Positions 52,971 through 61,740 are shown, numbered from the stretch's first letter. The stretch is DNA of 64,000 bases from Herbidospora cretacea (GCF_001570605.1 NZ_BBXG01000004.1:62001-126000), one strand, 5' to 3'. Notes: generated by a model from the sequence alone, not told the origin. Translations and numbers: made by a program.

Positions 52971-55381
52971 CCCGCGTTCTCATCGTAGGCAACGGCCCGT
53001 CCGCGCAGCGGCTGGCCGAGACGCTCACGACCAAGGGCTTCACCGGAACGGTCACGATCCTGGGCGAGGAGCCCCGGGGCGCCTACGACCGGGTGGCCCT
53101 CACCTCCTACCTCACCGAGGGCCGCGACCTCGCCTACCCCGCGGTCGCGGGCGTCGAGGTCCTCACGGGAGTGAAGGCGACGTCGATCGAGCCCGAGGCC
53201 AAGACGGTCAACGGCACCATCCCCTACGACGTGCTGGTGCTGGCCACCGGCTCGGCGCCGTTCGTGCCGCCGGTCCCCGGCCGGGACCTCGACGGCTGTC
53301 ACGTCTACCGGACCATCGACGACCTCGACGCCATCAGGGCGTCGGCGGCGCGGGCCACGGCGGGCGTCGTCGTGGGCGGCGGCCTGCTCGGGCTGGAGGC
53401 GGCCGACGCGCTGCGCGGGCTCGGGCTGGAGACGCACATCGTCGAGATGAGCCCGTGGCTGATGCCCCGCCAGGTCGACGAGGGCGGCGGCGCGGTGCTG
53501 AAGAGGCACGTGGAGGCCCTCGGGCTGACCGTGCACACGAGTTCCGGCGTCGCGTGCGTCGAGGGGGAGTCCCGGGTCACCGGGCTGCGCACCCCCGACG
53601 GCCTCATCGAGGCGCAGGTCGTGGTGTTCTCCGCCGGCATCCGCCCGCGCGACGAACTGGCCCGCGCGGCGGGCGTCAAGGTCGGCGAGCGCGGCGGCAT
53701 CGTGGTCGACGACGGCATGCGCACCAGCGACCCCGCGATCTACGCCATCGGCGAGTGCGCGCTGCACGACGGCCAGATCTACGGCCTGGTCGCGCCGTGC
53801 ATGACGATGGCCGAGACCGTCGCCGACCGCATCATGGGCGGCCAGGCGGAGTTCAAGGGCGCCGACCTGTCGACCAAGCTGAAGCTGCTCGGCGTGGAGG
53901 TCGCCCAGTTCGGCGCGATGACGGGCGCGCTCGACGTCACCTATCTCGACCCGGTCGCCGGGGTCTACAAGAAGCTGTTCGTCAGCGACGACGCCTCGAC
54001 CCTGCTCGGCGGCATCTGCGTCGGCGACGCCGCGCCCTACGCCACACTGCGCCCGTTCGTCGGCGCGGCCCTGCCCGCCGCCCCGAGCGACCTGCTGTTC
54101 AGCCCGGTCGCCGTGGAGCTGCCGGGGGACGCGCCGGTCTGTTCGTGCAACGGCGTGACCAAGAACGACGTCACCACGGCCATCAAGGACGAGGGCCTCA
54201 CCGACGTCGCCGGGATCAAGGCCTGCACCCGGGCCGGCACCACCTGCGGGAGCTGCATCCCGCTGCTGAAGAAGATCCTCACCGAGTCGGGCGTCGACGT
54301 CGGGACCGGGCTGTGCGAGCACTTCACGTACAGCAGGGCCGAGCTCTTCTCGATCGTGCAGGTGCGCGGGATCACCACGTTCACCCAGCTCATCGACGAG
54401 CACGGGACCGGCCGGGGCTGCGACATCTGCAAGCCCGTGGTGGCCTCGATCCTCGCCTCGCTGCACAACGGCCACGTCCTGGAGGGCGAGCACGCCACGC
54501 TCCAGGACACCAACGATCATTTCCTGGCTAACCTACAAAAAAATGGGACATATTCGATCGTGCCCCGCATCCCCGGGGGCGAGATCACACCCGAGAAACT
54601 GATCGTGATCGGCGAGGTCGCCCGCGACTTCGGCCTGTACACCAAGATCACTGGAGGCCAGCGCATCGACCTTTTCGGCGCCCGCGTCGAAGAGCTGCCG
54701 CGCATCTGGCGGCGCCTGGTCGACGCCGGGTTCGAGTCGGGCCACGCCTACGGCAAGGCCCTGCGCACGGTGAAGTCGTGCGTCGGGTCCACCTGGTGCC
54801 GGTACGGCGTCCAGGACTCGGTGACCCTCGCCATCGACCTGGAGCTGCGCTACCGGGGCCTGCGCTCGCCCCACAAGCTCAAGTCGGCGGTCAGCGGCTG
54901 CGCCCGCGAGTGCGCCGAGGCCCGTTCGAAGGACTTCGGCATCATCGCCACCGAGAAGGGCTGGAACCTCTACGTCGGCGGCAACGGCGGCTTCACCCCC
55001 CGCCACGCCGACCTGCTGGTCCAGGACGTGGACACCCCGACCCTGCTCCGCACGATCGACCGGTTCCTGATGTTCTACATCCGCACCGCCGACCGCCTCC
55101 AGCGCACCTCCGCGTGGCTGGAGAACCTCGAAGGCGGCCTCGACCGGCTCCGCGAGATCGTCATGGACGACGCGCTGGGGATCTGCGCCGACCTCGACGC
55201 CCAGATGGCCGCCCACGTCGCGACCTACGCCGACGAGTGGCGCGCCACCCTCGACGACCCGGTGAAGCTGCGCCGCTTCGTCAGCTTCGTGAACGCGCCC
55301 GGCACGCCCGACCCGTCGATCAGCTTCACCACCGAGCGCGACCAGATCAAGCCCGAGATCCTGCAGGTGACGAGCCGATGA
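52967..55381 (+). CDS. nirB: Nitrite reductase (NAD(P)H) large subunit NirB
   Basis: The 804-residue enzyme has an FAD/NAD(P)H half (VLIVGNGPSAQRLAETL, VVVGGGLLGLEAA), BFD-like iron-sulfur region (VCSCNGVT and CGSC near residue 425), and a siroheme/4Fe-4S half with Cys605, Cys611, Cys645 and Cys649 (SCVGSTWC and SGCARECAEA), spaced as in other NirB. It reduces nitrite to ammonium with six electrons in the cytoplasm. It overlaps the preceding flavoprotein and nirD by 4 bases each. Confidence 0.96.
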   Translation: MTRVLIVGNGPSAQRLAETLTTKGFTGTVTILGEEPRGAYDRVALTSYLTEGRDLAYPAVAGVEVLTGVKATSIEPEAKTVNGTIPYDVLVLATGSAPFVPPVPGRDLDGCHVYRTIDDLDAIRASAARATAGVVVGGGLLGLEAADALRGLGLETHIVEMSPWLMPRQVDEGGGAVLKRHVEALGLTVHTSSGVACVEGESRVTGLRTPDGLIEAQVVVFSAGIRPRDELARAAGVKVGERGGIVVDDGMRTSDPAIYAIGECALHDGQIYGLVAPCMTMAETVADRIMGGQAEFKGADLSTKLKLLGVEVAQFGAMTGALDVTYLDPVAGVYKKLFVSDDASTLLGGICVGDAAPYATLRPFVGAALPAAPSDLLFSPVAVELPGDAPVCSCNGVTKNDVTTAIKDEGLTDVAGIKACTRAGTTCGSCIPLLKKILTESGVDVGTGLCEHFTYSRAELFSIVQVRGITTFTQLIDEHGTGRGCDICKPVVASILASLHNGHVLEGEHATLQDTNDHFLANLQKNGTYSIVPRIPGGEITPEKLIVIGEVARDFGLYTKITGGQRIDLFGARVEELPRIWRRLVDAGFESGHAYGKALRTVKSCVGSTWCRYGVQDSVTLAIDLELRYRGLRSPHKLKSAVSGCARECAEARSKDFGIIATEKGWNLYVGGNGGFTPRHADLLVQDVDTPTLLRTIDRFLMFYIRTADRLQRTSAWLENLEGGLDRLREIVMDDALGICADLDAQMAAHVATYADEWRATLDDPVKLRRFVSFVNAPGTPDPSISFTTERDQIKPEILQVTSR

Positions 55382-55725
55382 CGACGATGCCGCTGCCCCA
55401 GCGCGTGTGGACGCCCGTGTGTCCCCTTCCCGACCTGCTGCCCGAGCGCGGCGCCTGCGCCCTCGTCGAGGGAGAGCAGGTGGCCGTCTTCCGAACCCAC
55501 GACGGGTCCCTGTACGCCATCGGCAACCGGGACCCCTTCAGCGGCGCCTACGTCCTTTCCCGGGGGATCGTCGGCACCAGGAACGGGGAGCCCACCGTGG
55601 CCTCCCCGATGCACAAACAGGTGTTCTCGCTCACCAGCGGGGTCTGCCTGGACGATCCCGGGACTGTGATTCCGATATTTCCGATTCGCGTCACCATGGG
55701 GATGGTTGAGGTGAGCGTCAAATGA
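55378..55725 (+). CDS. nirD: Nitrite reductase small subunit NirD
   Basis: The 115-residue Rieske-fold protein has the NirD text WTPVCPLPDLLPERGACALV, GNRDPFSGAYVLSRGIVG, and SPMHKQVFSLTSGVCLDD. The Rieske cluster ligands are absent, as is normal in NirD. It is needed with NirB for nitrite reduction. ATGA overlaps on both sides bind it tightly into the operon. Confidence 0.94.
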   Translation: MTTMPLPQRVWTPVCPLPDLLPERGACALVEGEQVAVFRTHDGSLYAIGNRDPFSGAYVLSRGIVGTRNGEPTVASPMHKQVFSLTSGVCLDDPGTVIPIFPIRVTMGMVEVSVK

Positions 55726-56906
55726 CCGCACTACTTGAAGAGGCGCAATTGGCCGCACTGGCCGAGGGGCTGTCACCAGAGACCGCGCCGAACGCTCTGG
55801 CCGGGTTCACCATCGGCGTCACCGCCACCCGCCGCCGTGAGGAGTTCTCCGCGCTGCTCGAACGCCGGGGCGCGCGCGTGGTGCGGGCGCCCGCGATCCG
55901 GCTCGTCCCTCTCTCCGAGGACGTCGACCTGATGAGCGCCACCCGCGAGTGCCTCGCCGAGCCGGTCGACGACGTGGTCGTCACCACCGGCGTCGGGTTC
56001 CGGGGCTGGGTGGCGGCGGCCGAGGGCTGGGGCCTGGCGAGCCACCTGACCGCCCGGCTGGCCGACGCCCGGCTGCTCACCCGCGGCCCCAAGGCGCGCG
56101 GCGCCGTCCGGGCCGCCGGGCTCACCGACCACTGGACCCCGGCGACCGAGTCGTGCGAGGAGGTGCTCCGGTACCTGCTGTCCCAGAACCTGCACGGCCG
56201 CCGCATCGCGATCCAGCTGCACGGCGAGCCGCTGCACGGCTTCGTCGCCGACCTGCGCGCCGCCGGGGCGACCGTCATCGAGGTTCCGGTCTACCAGTGG
56301 CTGCCCTACCGCGACACCTCACCGCTGCGCCGCCTGGTCAGCCAGGCGGCCTCGGGGGCGATCGACGCGGTGGCGTTCACCAGCGCGCCGGCCGTGCACG
56401 CCATGCTCAACGCGGCCCGCGCCGACGGGCTGGAGGACGCCCTGCTGGCGGCCTTCCGCGGGCCGGTGGTGGCGGCCTGCGTCGGGCCGGTCACCGCGCA
56501 GCCGCTGGTCGCCAAGGGCGTGCCGGTGATCCAGCCCGACCGGTCCCGGCTCGGCTCGCTGGCCCGCACCCTGGCCCGGCACCTGCCCGACAAGAGCGTC
56601 ACCCGGCTCACCGCCGGCGGCCACGACCTGGAGATCCGGGGCCACGCGGTGGTCGTCGACGGCGACCTCAAGCCGCTGCCCCCGGCGCCGATGGCCGTGC
56701 TGAAGCGGCTGGCCGACCGGCCCGGACACGTCGTGGCCCGCGCCGACCTGCGGATGGTGCTGCCCGGCGGCCCGTCCCGCGACTCGGCCGAGCACGCCGT
56801 CGAGATGGCCATCACCCGGCTGCGCCGCGCCCTCGGCCCGAGCGGCATCGTCGAGACGGTCGTCAAGCGCGGCTACCGCCTGGCCTGCGACCGGGACGAC
56901 GTGTGA
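55722..56906 (+). CDS. nnaR: NnaR-like regulator: uroporphyrinogen-III synthase domain with winged helix
   Basis: The 394-residue protein has two parts. Residues about 25-275 follow the HemD fold (FTIGVTATRRREEFSALLERRG; TTGVGFRGW; CVGPVTAQPL). Residues about 290-390 form an OmpR/PhoB-type winged helix (LKPLPPAPMAVLKRLADRPGH, ITRLRRALG, ETVVKRGYRL). This is the build of NnaR, which co-activates nitrate/nitrite genes with GlnR in Streptomyces; whether the HemD part also makes uroporphyrinogen III is not certain. It sits between nirD and the chelatase-like gene, overlapping both by 4 bases. Confidence 0.85.
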   Translation: MTALLEEAQLAALAEGLSPETAPNALAGFTIGVTATRRREEFSALLERRGARVVRAPAIRLVPLSEDVDLMSATRECLAEPVDDVVVTTGVGFRGWVAAAEGWGLASHLTARLADARLLTRGPKARGAVRAAGLTDHWTPATESCEEVLRYLLSQNLHGRRIAIQLHGEPLHGFVADLRAAGATVIEVPVYQWLPYRDTSPLRRLVSQAASGAIDAVAFTSAPAVHAMLNAARADGLEDALLAAFRGPVVAACVGPVTAQPLVAKGVPVIQPDRSRLGSLARTLARHLPDKSVTRLTAGGHDLEIRGHAVVVDGDLKPLPPAPMAVLKRLADRPGHVVARADLRMVLPGGPSRDSAEHAVEMAITRLRRALGPSGIVETVVKRGYRLACDRDDV

Positions 56907-57691
56907 CGACTCTCGTGATGGCCGCCCACGGCGCCCGCAGCGCCGAATGGGACGCCGTCCTCGCCGGCCTGGCCGCGCGGGTGCGGCGGACCCGCCCGGG
57001 GGTGACGGCCAAGCTGGCCTTCCTGGAGCTGAGCGACCCGCCGCTGGAGCGGGTGCTCGCCGAGGTGGCGGGCCCGGTCGTGGTGGTGCCGCTGCTGCTC
57101 GCGGGGGGCTACCACGTCCACATCGACCTGCCCGAGGTGGTCGCACGGGTGCGGCCCGACGCGGTCGTCGCGGGCCCGCTGGGCCCGCACCCGCTGCTGA
57201 CCTCGGTGCTGGCCCGCCGGCTGGCCGCCGCCGGGCTCCGCTCCGGCGACGCGGTGATCCTGGGCGCGGCCGGCTCGTCGGACCCCGCCGCCCTCGCCGC
57301 CGTCCGCGCGGCCGCCCGCCTCCTGTCGGTACGCCTGGCCCGCCCCGTGACGGCCGCGTTCGCGTCGACCGGCGAGCCGGGGATCGACCGGGCCCTGGCC
57401 ACGATCAGGACAGGCCCCGCCCCCCGGACGGCGGTGGCCTCCTACCTGCTGGCCCCCGGCCTGTTCCACACGCGTCTGGTCGAGAGCGGGGCCGAGGTCG
57501 TCAGCGCCCCGCTGGGCGTCGACGACGACCTGGCCGCTCTGGTCTGGCACCGCCACGACGAGGCGCTCCAGGCTGCGGGTCAGGTTTCGGGTCAGGGCTC
57601 GGGTCAGGGTTCCAGGCGCAGCTCCCGGACGATGGCGTCGGCCGCCTCCGGCCGCGACGGCTCGGAGTCGGCGCCGGTGAAGATCTCGTAG
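56903..57691 (+). CDS. Sirohydrochlorin chelatase-like protein (CbiX family)
   Basis: The 262-residue protein has two CbiX-type halves. The metal-binding His9 lies in VMAAHGARSAEW, and GGYHVHIDLPEVV carries the other expected His. The second half (AILGAAGSSDP) is degenerate. It should insert Fe(II) into sirohydrochlorin to give siroheme for NirB. The last 30 residues, after a GQVSGQGSGQGS repeat, run 88 bases into the convergent TetR-like gene, so the true functional end may lie earlier. It is coupled by GTGA to the NnaR-like gene. Confidence 0.82.
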   Translation: MTTLVMAAHGARSAEWDAVLAGLAARVRRTRPGVTAKLAFLELSDPPLERVLAEVAGPVVVVPLLLAGGYHVHIDLPEVVARVRPDAVVAGPLGPHPLLTSVLARRLAAAGLRSGDAVILGAAGSSDPAALAAVRAAARLLSVRLARPVTAAFASTGEPGIDRALATIRTGPAPRTAVASYLLAPGLFHTRLVESGAEVVSAPLGVDDDLAALVWHRHDEALQAAGQVSGQGSGQGSRRSSRTMASAASGRDGSESAPVKIS

Positions 57692-58200
57692 TAGGCGTGC
57701 CGGAAGCAGCCGGCCAGCAGCAGCCGGGCGCTGGACTCGGGGTGCACGTCGGCCCTGACCCGCCCGAGCTCCTGCTCGCCGGCCAGGTACGCCGCGAGCG
57801 GCAGCACCTCGCCCTCGGGCCCGAGCTCCGAGTCGCGCATGGCCTGCCGGAAGCGCACCGTGAGCAGCGGCGACACGAACGCCGGCAGGGCGGCGGCCTG
57901 GATCTCCGTGTAGTAGTGGATCCCGGCCAGCGCGACCGGCCGCAGGTTCCCGCCCACGTCGCCGTGTCCCGGGCGGAGCTCGTGGAGCAGCCGGAGCCAG
58001 CCGGGCAGCCGATCTTGCAGCAGCGCGAGAAAGGTCTCCACGGCCTGGGCCGGGGTGGTGCCCCGGATCTGGGGGGTGGCCCCGCCGGTCGGCTCACCGT
58101 TCATGGCCGGCCCGCCGGTCTTCATCCGCATCGCCATGTCGAGGACACGCCGACGGGTTTCCTGAGAGGAATGGTGCGGTTGTGATGAGGGAGTTACCAT
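57604..58200 (-). CDS. TetR-like ligand-binding domain lacking its helix-turn-helix
   Basis: The 198-residue protein ends in a typical TetR C-terminal helical domain (about 52-198: VETFLALLQDRLPGWLRLLHEL; AGIHYYTEIQAAALPAF; LLLAGCFRHAYYEIFTG). The first 26 residues (QETRRRVLDMAMRM) look like TetR helix 1. About 40 residues that should hold the helix-turn-helix are missing and are replaced by a short Gly/Pro stretch. It could be an inactive remnant or a non-DNA-binding modulator. AAGGG lies before the ATG. Its end overlaps the chelatase-like gene by 88 bases. Confidence 0.65.
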   Translation of the reverse strand: MVTPSSQPHHSSQETRRRVLDMAMRMKTGGPAMNGEPTGGATPQIRGTTPAQAVETFLALLQDRLPGWLRLLHELRPGHGDVGGNLRPVALAGIHYYTEIQAAALPAFVSPLLTVRFRQAMRDSELGPEGEVLPLAAYLAGEQELGRVRADVHPESSARLLLAGCFRHAYYEIFTGADSEPSRPEAADAIVRELRLEP

Positions 58201-58295
58201 TTTCGCCCTTGTGTGCGCAGTCCACAGAAGACGCTTGTGAGGAGGGAAGCGCTCATTATTACCTCACAGGGGCTATGAAGTGCGAGGAAATTGAG

Positions 58296-58315
58296 CATCC
58301 GGTTTCCACCGGATG
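58296..58315 (-). terminator. Hairpin terminator behind the eroded two-component locus
   Basis: CATCCGGT and ACCGGATG pair perfectly around 4 bases, 5 bases beyond the last stop codon on the minus strand. The sequence after it is AT-rich. The remainder of 58201-58320 holds the upstream region of the TetR-like gene and no further feature that I can see. Confidence 0.5.
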
Positions 58316-58320
58316 AATTC

Positions 58321-58485
58321 TCACGGTGTCAAGCCCGGACCGCTCCGCCGGATGCCCGCCCAGACGGCGACGGCGACCGCCACCAGCAGGTCGGCGGACA
58401 GGTGGATCACCCGAACGGCACCCTCTCCGGGCCCGCGCCCCCAGCTCGCCGCCACCCGGCAGCCGTAGTCCTCGCCCGCCGACTG
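58321..58485 (-). pseudogene. C-terminal fragment of a membrane protein
   Basis: A frame of about 54 codons without its own start reads SAGEDYGCRVAASWGRGP, then VIHLSADLLVAVAVAVWAGI and a basic tail with a stop. The last part is a clean membrane helix. The frame joins, out of register, to the response regulator start at about 58486. This looks like the 3' end of another gene brought here by a deletion. Confidence 0.45.
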
Positions 58486-58517
58486 CAATCGTCGTCGGCG
58501 ACCAGGATGCGGATCAC
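58486..58517 (-). pseudogene. 5' fragment of a response regulator gene
   Basis: GTG at 58517 opens VIRILVADDD, the standard beginning of a NarL/LuxR-type receiver domain with its acidic Asp pair. After ten codons the expected sequence is lost and a frame of 26 unrelated codons leads to a stop. It sits 7 bases behind the sensor kinase remnant, as in intact DesK/NarL-type pairs. Confidence 0.5.
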
Positions 58518-58524
58518 GCGAGGA

Positions 58525-58978
58525 TCACACCGGGACCACGGCTTCCAGCAGGAAACGGTCGCCCTCGCGGCGGGCCGTGACGTGTCCGCCGAGCGCCTCG
58601 ATCCGCTCGGACAGCGCCTTCAGCCCCGTCCCGGAACCGGGGTCCGTCTCCGGGTCCGGTCGCTGGCGATCACGAGGCGGATCCCGCCGTCCTCGGCCGT
58701 CGTGGTGAGCGTGACCTCGGTGGCCGCCGAGTGGCGCAGCACGCTGGTGACCCCTTCCCGGACGACCCGGGCGAGCGCGAGCGCCGCCCGGTCGACGTGG
58801 GCGCGCTGCGGCTCGCGCAGCACCTGCAGTAGCCGGCGACGAGGGCGAACGTGAACACGACCACGGCGATCGACGACCCGGCGAGGAGAACGGCGACCGG
58901 GGTGGCGACGGCGACGTAGGCCGACCACCGGACGTGGGTCTCGAACCGTCGCGCGCTGACGGCCGGCCATTCCCCCAT
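58525..58978 (-). pseudogene. Frameshifted sensor histidine kinase remnant (NarL/DesK type)
   Basis: Kinase text is spread over three frames. From ATG 58978 one frame gives GEWPAVSARRFETHVRWSAY and two hydrophobic segments. A second frame (about 58830-58660) gives the helix and N-box ALARVVREGVTSVLRHSAAT and EVTLTTTAEDGGIRLVIASD. A third (58660-58525) gives the G-box GSGTGLKALSERIEALGGH and a proper C-terminus. At least two frameshifts or a deletion and a frameshift are needed. The dimerisation helix with the phospho-His is missing. Sequencing error could explain one shift, but not the missing parts. Confidence 0.65.
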
Positions 58979-59009
58979 GAACCTCGGTCTGCCGCCGCTG
59001 ACCTGAGCC

Positions 59010-59867
59010 TCAGCCCGAGTCGGTGCCCCGGTCGCGCCGTCGCAGGTACCGCTCGAACTCGGCCGCGATCGCGTCGCCGCTCGCCTCGGGGAGGTCGGCG
59101 GCGTCCTTGCGCTCCTCGAGCTCCTTGACGTATTCGGCCACCTCGGAGTCCTGGGCGGCCAGCTCGTCGACGCCGGTCTCCCAGGCGCGGGCCTCCTCGG
59201 GCAGGTCGCCGTAGGGCATCGGGATGTCGAGGAGGTCTTCGACCCGGCTCAGCAGGGCCAGGGTCGCCTTCGGGTTGGGCGGCTGGGCGACGTAGTGGGG
59301 GACCGAGGCCCACAGCGAGATGGTCTGGAGCCCCGAGTGGCCCAGGGTGTGCTGGAGCACGCCGATGATCCCCGTCGGGCCCTCGTACTTGGTGAGGTCG
59401 AGGTTGAGCACCCGGGCCAGGCCCGGGTCGCTGACCGAGCCCACGATGGGCACCGGCCGGGTGTGGGGGGAGTCGTTCAGCAGGGCGCCCAGGAGGAGGG
59501 CCAGCTCGATGCCGAGCTCGTGGCAGAGGCCGACGATCTCCTGGCAGAAGGTGCGCCAGCGCATGTTGGGCTCGATGCCGCGCAGCAGGACGACGTCACG
59601 CTTGGCGCCCGGCGGGCGGGCCACCAGCAGGCGGGTGGTGGGCCAGGTGATCGACCTGGTCATGCCCTCGCCCAGCTCCACGATCGGCCGCGTGACCTGG
59701 AAGTCGTAATAGTCTTCCGGGTCGAGCTCCACCAGGGGGGTGGCCTTCCACTCGGCCTCCAGGTGAGCGAGCACCGCGCTCGACGCCTCGCCCGCGTCGT
59801 TCCAGCCTTCGAACGCGGCGATCAGCACCGGGTCGACGAGCTCAGGGAGCCCTTCGAGCTCGATCAA
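59010..59867 (-). CDS. PAC2 family protein
   Basis: The 285-residue protein follows the bacterial PAC2 pattern: LVDPVLIAAFEGWNDAGEASS at the start, LLRGIEPNMRWRTFCQEIV, LLGALLNDSPHTRPVPIVG, GPTGIIGVLQHTLGHSG and a helical acidic C-terminus. PAC2 proteins share a fold with proteasome assembly chaperones, and actinobacteria have proteasomes, but a direct role is unproven. A TTG start is supported by AGGAGG 4 bases upstream. It is divergent from the HAD hydrolase gene. Confidence 0.87.
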   Translation of the reverse strand: MIELEGLPELVDPVLIAAFEGWNDAGEASSAVLAHLEAEWKATPLVELDPEDYYDFQVTRPIVELGEGMTRSITWPTTRLLVARPPGAKRDVVLLRGIEPNMRWRTFCQEIVGLCHELGIELALLLGALLNDSPHTRPVPIVGSVSDPGLARVLNLDLTKYEGPTGIIGVLQHTLGHSGLQTISLWASVPHYVAQPPNPKATLALLSRVEDLLDIPMPYGDLPEEARAWETGVDELAAQDSEVAEYVKELEERKDAADLPEASGDAIAAEFERYLRRRDRGTDSG

Positions 59868-59986
59868 GCCGCCTCCTCACATAGTCGTGGGGCCAGCCTA
59901 GTTGCAGTGCGCCCCCGAGCGTTATCCGTGGCCACCGATAAGCTTTACCCCCGACACGCCGTCTGCTCCCCGAGGCCGGAACTTCA

Positions 59987-60637
59987 ATGTCTGAACAACT
60001 GCACGCCGTCCTCTTCGACATGGACGGCCTGCTGGTCGACACCGAGAAGGTGTGGGGCCTCGTCGAGGCCGAGGTCGTCGAGCGGCTCGGCGGCGAGTGG
60101 GGCCCCGAACACCAGGAGCGCCTGGTCGGCGGCTCGTGGGACACCACGGTCGCCTACATGCTCGGCCTGACCGGTTCCGACGTCGCCCCCGAGGTGGTGG
60201 GCGAGTGGCTCCTCGACGGCATGCTGACCCGGCTGGCGTCGGGGGTCGAGCCGCTGCCCGGCGCGATCGAGCTCCTCACCGAGGTCAAGGCGGCCGGGGT
60301 GCGCACCGCCCTGGTCACCGCCTCGCTGCGGCGGATGGCCGACGCCGTGCTCGCCTCGATCGGCCGCCACCACTTCGACGTGGTGGTCACCGCCGACGAC
60401 GTGTCCCGCACCAAGCCCGACCCGGAGCCCTACGAACTGGCGCTGCGCCTGCTCGGCGCCGACCCCCGGCACACCGTGGTGTGCGAGGACTCGCCGAACG
60501 GCGTGGCCGCGGCCACCGCCGCCGGCTGCCACGTCATCGCGGTGCCCAACCTGCTGCCGATCACGGCGGCCCCCCGCCGCACGGTCGTCGAGTCGCTCCT
60601 CGACGTCGACCTGCCGTTCATCCGCACTCTTATCTAG
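59987..60637 (+). CDS. HAD-superfamily hydrolase (beta-phosphoglucomutase-like)
   Basis: The 216-residue protein has HAD motif I FDMDGLLVDT (Asp11 and Asp13), the motif II region LVTASLRRM, Lys in TKPDPEPYE, and the motif IV acidic EDSPNGVAAA. The cap is of the small helical kind as in phosphatases/phosphoglucomutases of this group. The substrate is not evident. It is divergent from PAC2 with 119 bases between, and its end overlaps the LuxR gene by 4 bases. Confidence 0.88.
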   Translation: MSEQLHAVLFDMDGLLVDTEKVWGLVEAEVVERLGGEWGPEHQERLVGGSWDTTVAYMLGLTGSDVAPEVVGEWLLDGMLTRLASGVEPLPGAIELLTEVKAAGVRTALVTASLRRMADAVLASIGRHHFDVVVTADDVSRTKPDPEPYELALRLLGADPRHTVVCEDSPNGVAAATAAGCHVIAVPNLLPITAAPRRTVVESLLDVDLPFIRTLI

Positions 60638-61740
60638 GCGGCGAGCAGAGGGGCCAGGTCGGCCCGGTTGTTCACGCCCAGCTTCGTGTAGACCCGGCAC
60701 AGGTGGTTGGCGACCGTCCGGGGCGACAGCACCAGCCAGTCGGCGATCTCGCGGTTGGTCAGGTTCCAGGAGGCCAGCCGGGCGACCTCGGCCTCGCGGG
60801 CGCTCAGCCCCTCGACGCGGGGGGTGGCCCCTCCGATCAGCGCGAGCCCGTCGCGCACGCCCAGCGCGGTGGCCCGCTCGCGGACCACGTGGGCGTGCAG
60901 CGGGCAGGCCAGCCGCACGCGCGGGGGAGAGGTGTCGCGCACCACGGTGACCAGGCCCCGCCGTTCCAGCAGGGTGACGGCCGCCTGGTCGGCCAGTCCG
61001 AGCAGCACGTCCAGGTCGACCGGCTCGGTGAGGGCGACCAGGTCGATCGCGGCGGTCTCGGCCGGGGTCAGCCCGGCCAGTTCGGCCTCCAGGAGATGGC
61101 GCAGCCGGGGCGGCAGGGTCAGCTCGCCGTCCCACCGCCAGACCCCGCCGTCGCGGACCATCGCGGTGCCCGGCAGCAGTTCGGTGAAGAGGCGGAGGTT
61201 GCCGCCGGTGGTGTGGTGGAGGCGGCGTACCGTCGCGATCTCGGCGGGCGCGCCCAGGGCGGCGGCGAGCAGGCGGCCGGTCTCCCGGACGGTCAGCGCC
61301 GCCAGGTCGATCCGGGTCAGCGCGCCGTCGCGCCACAGGGCCGCGATCGGCTCCGGCAGCGGGGCCCCCGCCCTGGCGGTGAGGACCGGCGTGGTCCCGT
61401 GGTGCTCGGCCAGGTGGGCGACCAGCGCGGCCGAGCTCGGGTCGAGCAGGTGGGCGTCGTCGACGGCCAGCACCGGCGGGATCGGCCCGAGGGCGCGGGC
61501 GGCCCAGACGACGGGGTTGACCGGTGTGCAGGAGGGCTCGGGTAAGAGGTGGGCGAAGGCCCCGAACGGCACGTCCACCGCGCGGGCCCGTACGGGCAGG
61601 AAGCGCAGCGGTGCGAGCGCCTCGGTGAGCAGGCGGCTGCGGCCCGACCCGGCCGGGCCCGCCACCAGCACCCCGCCCCCGTCGCGGGCCACCGCCCTGA
61701 TCTGATCGACTTCGGCCATACGCCCCATGAAAGGCCACAT
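60634..61740 (-). CDS. LuxR-type regulator with an N-terminal ATPase domain (short LAL-like)
   Basis: The 368-residue protein has a P-loop VAGPAGSGRSRLL (about residues 25-37), Walker B VLAVDDAHLLD, a helical middle, and a C-terminal LuxR helix-turn-helix (LSAREAEVARLASWNLTNRE and LSPRTVANHLCRVYTKLGV). It resembles LAL regulators but lacks the long TPR-like middle of the usual 900-residue forms. ATG at 61740 is preferred over the upstream frame; ATG at 61728 is also possible. Targets are unknown. Confidence 0.85.
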   Translation of the reverse strand: MWPFMGRMAEVDQIRAVARDGGGVLVAGPAGSGRSRLLTEALAPLRFLPVRARAVDVPFGAFAHLLPEPSCTPVNPVVWAARALGPIPPVLAVDDAHLLDPSSAALVAHLAEHHGTTPVLTARAGAPLPEPIAALWRDGALTRIDLAALTVRETGRLLAAALGAPAEIATVRRLHHTTGGNLRLFTELLPGTAMVRDGGVWRWDGELTLPPRLRHLLEAELAGLTPAETAAIDLVALTEPVDLDVLLGLADQAAVTLLERRGLVTVVRDTSPPRVRLACPLHAHVVRERATALGVRDGLALIGGATPRVEGLSAREAEVARLASWNLTNREIADWLVLSPRTVANHLCRVYTKLGVNNRADLAPLLAA

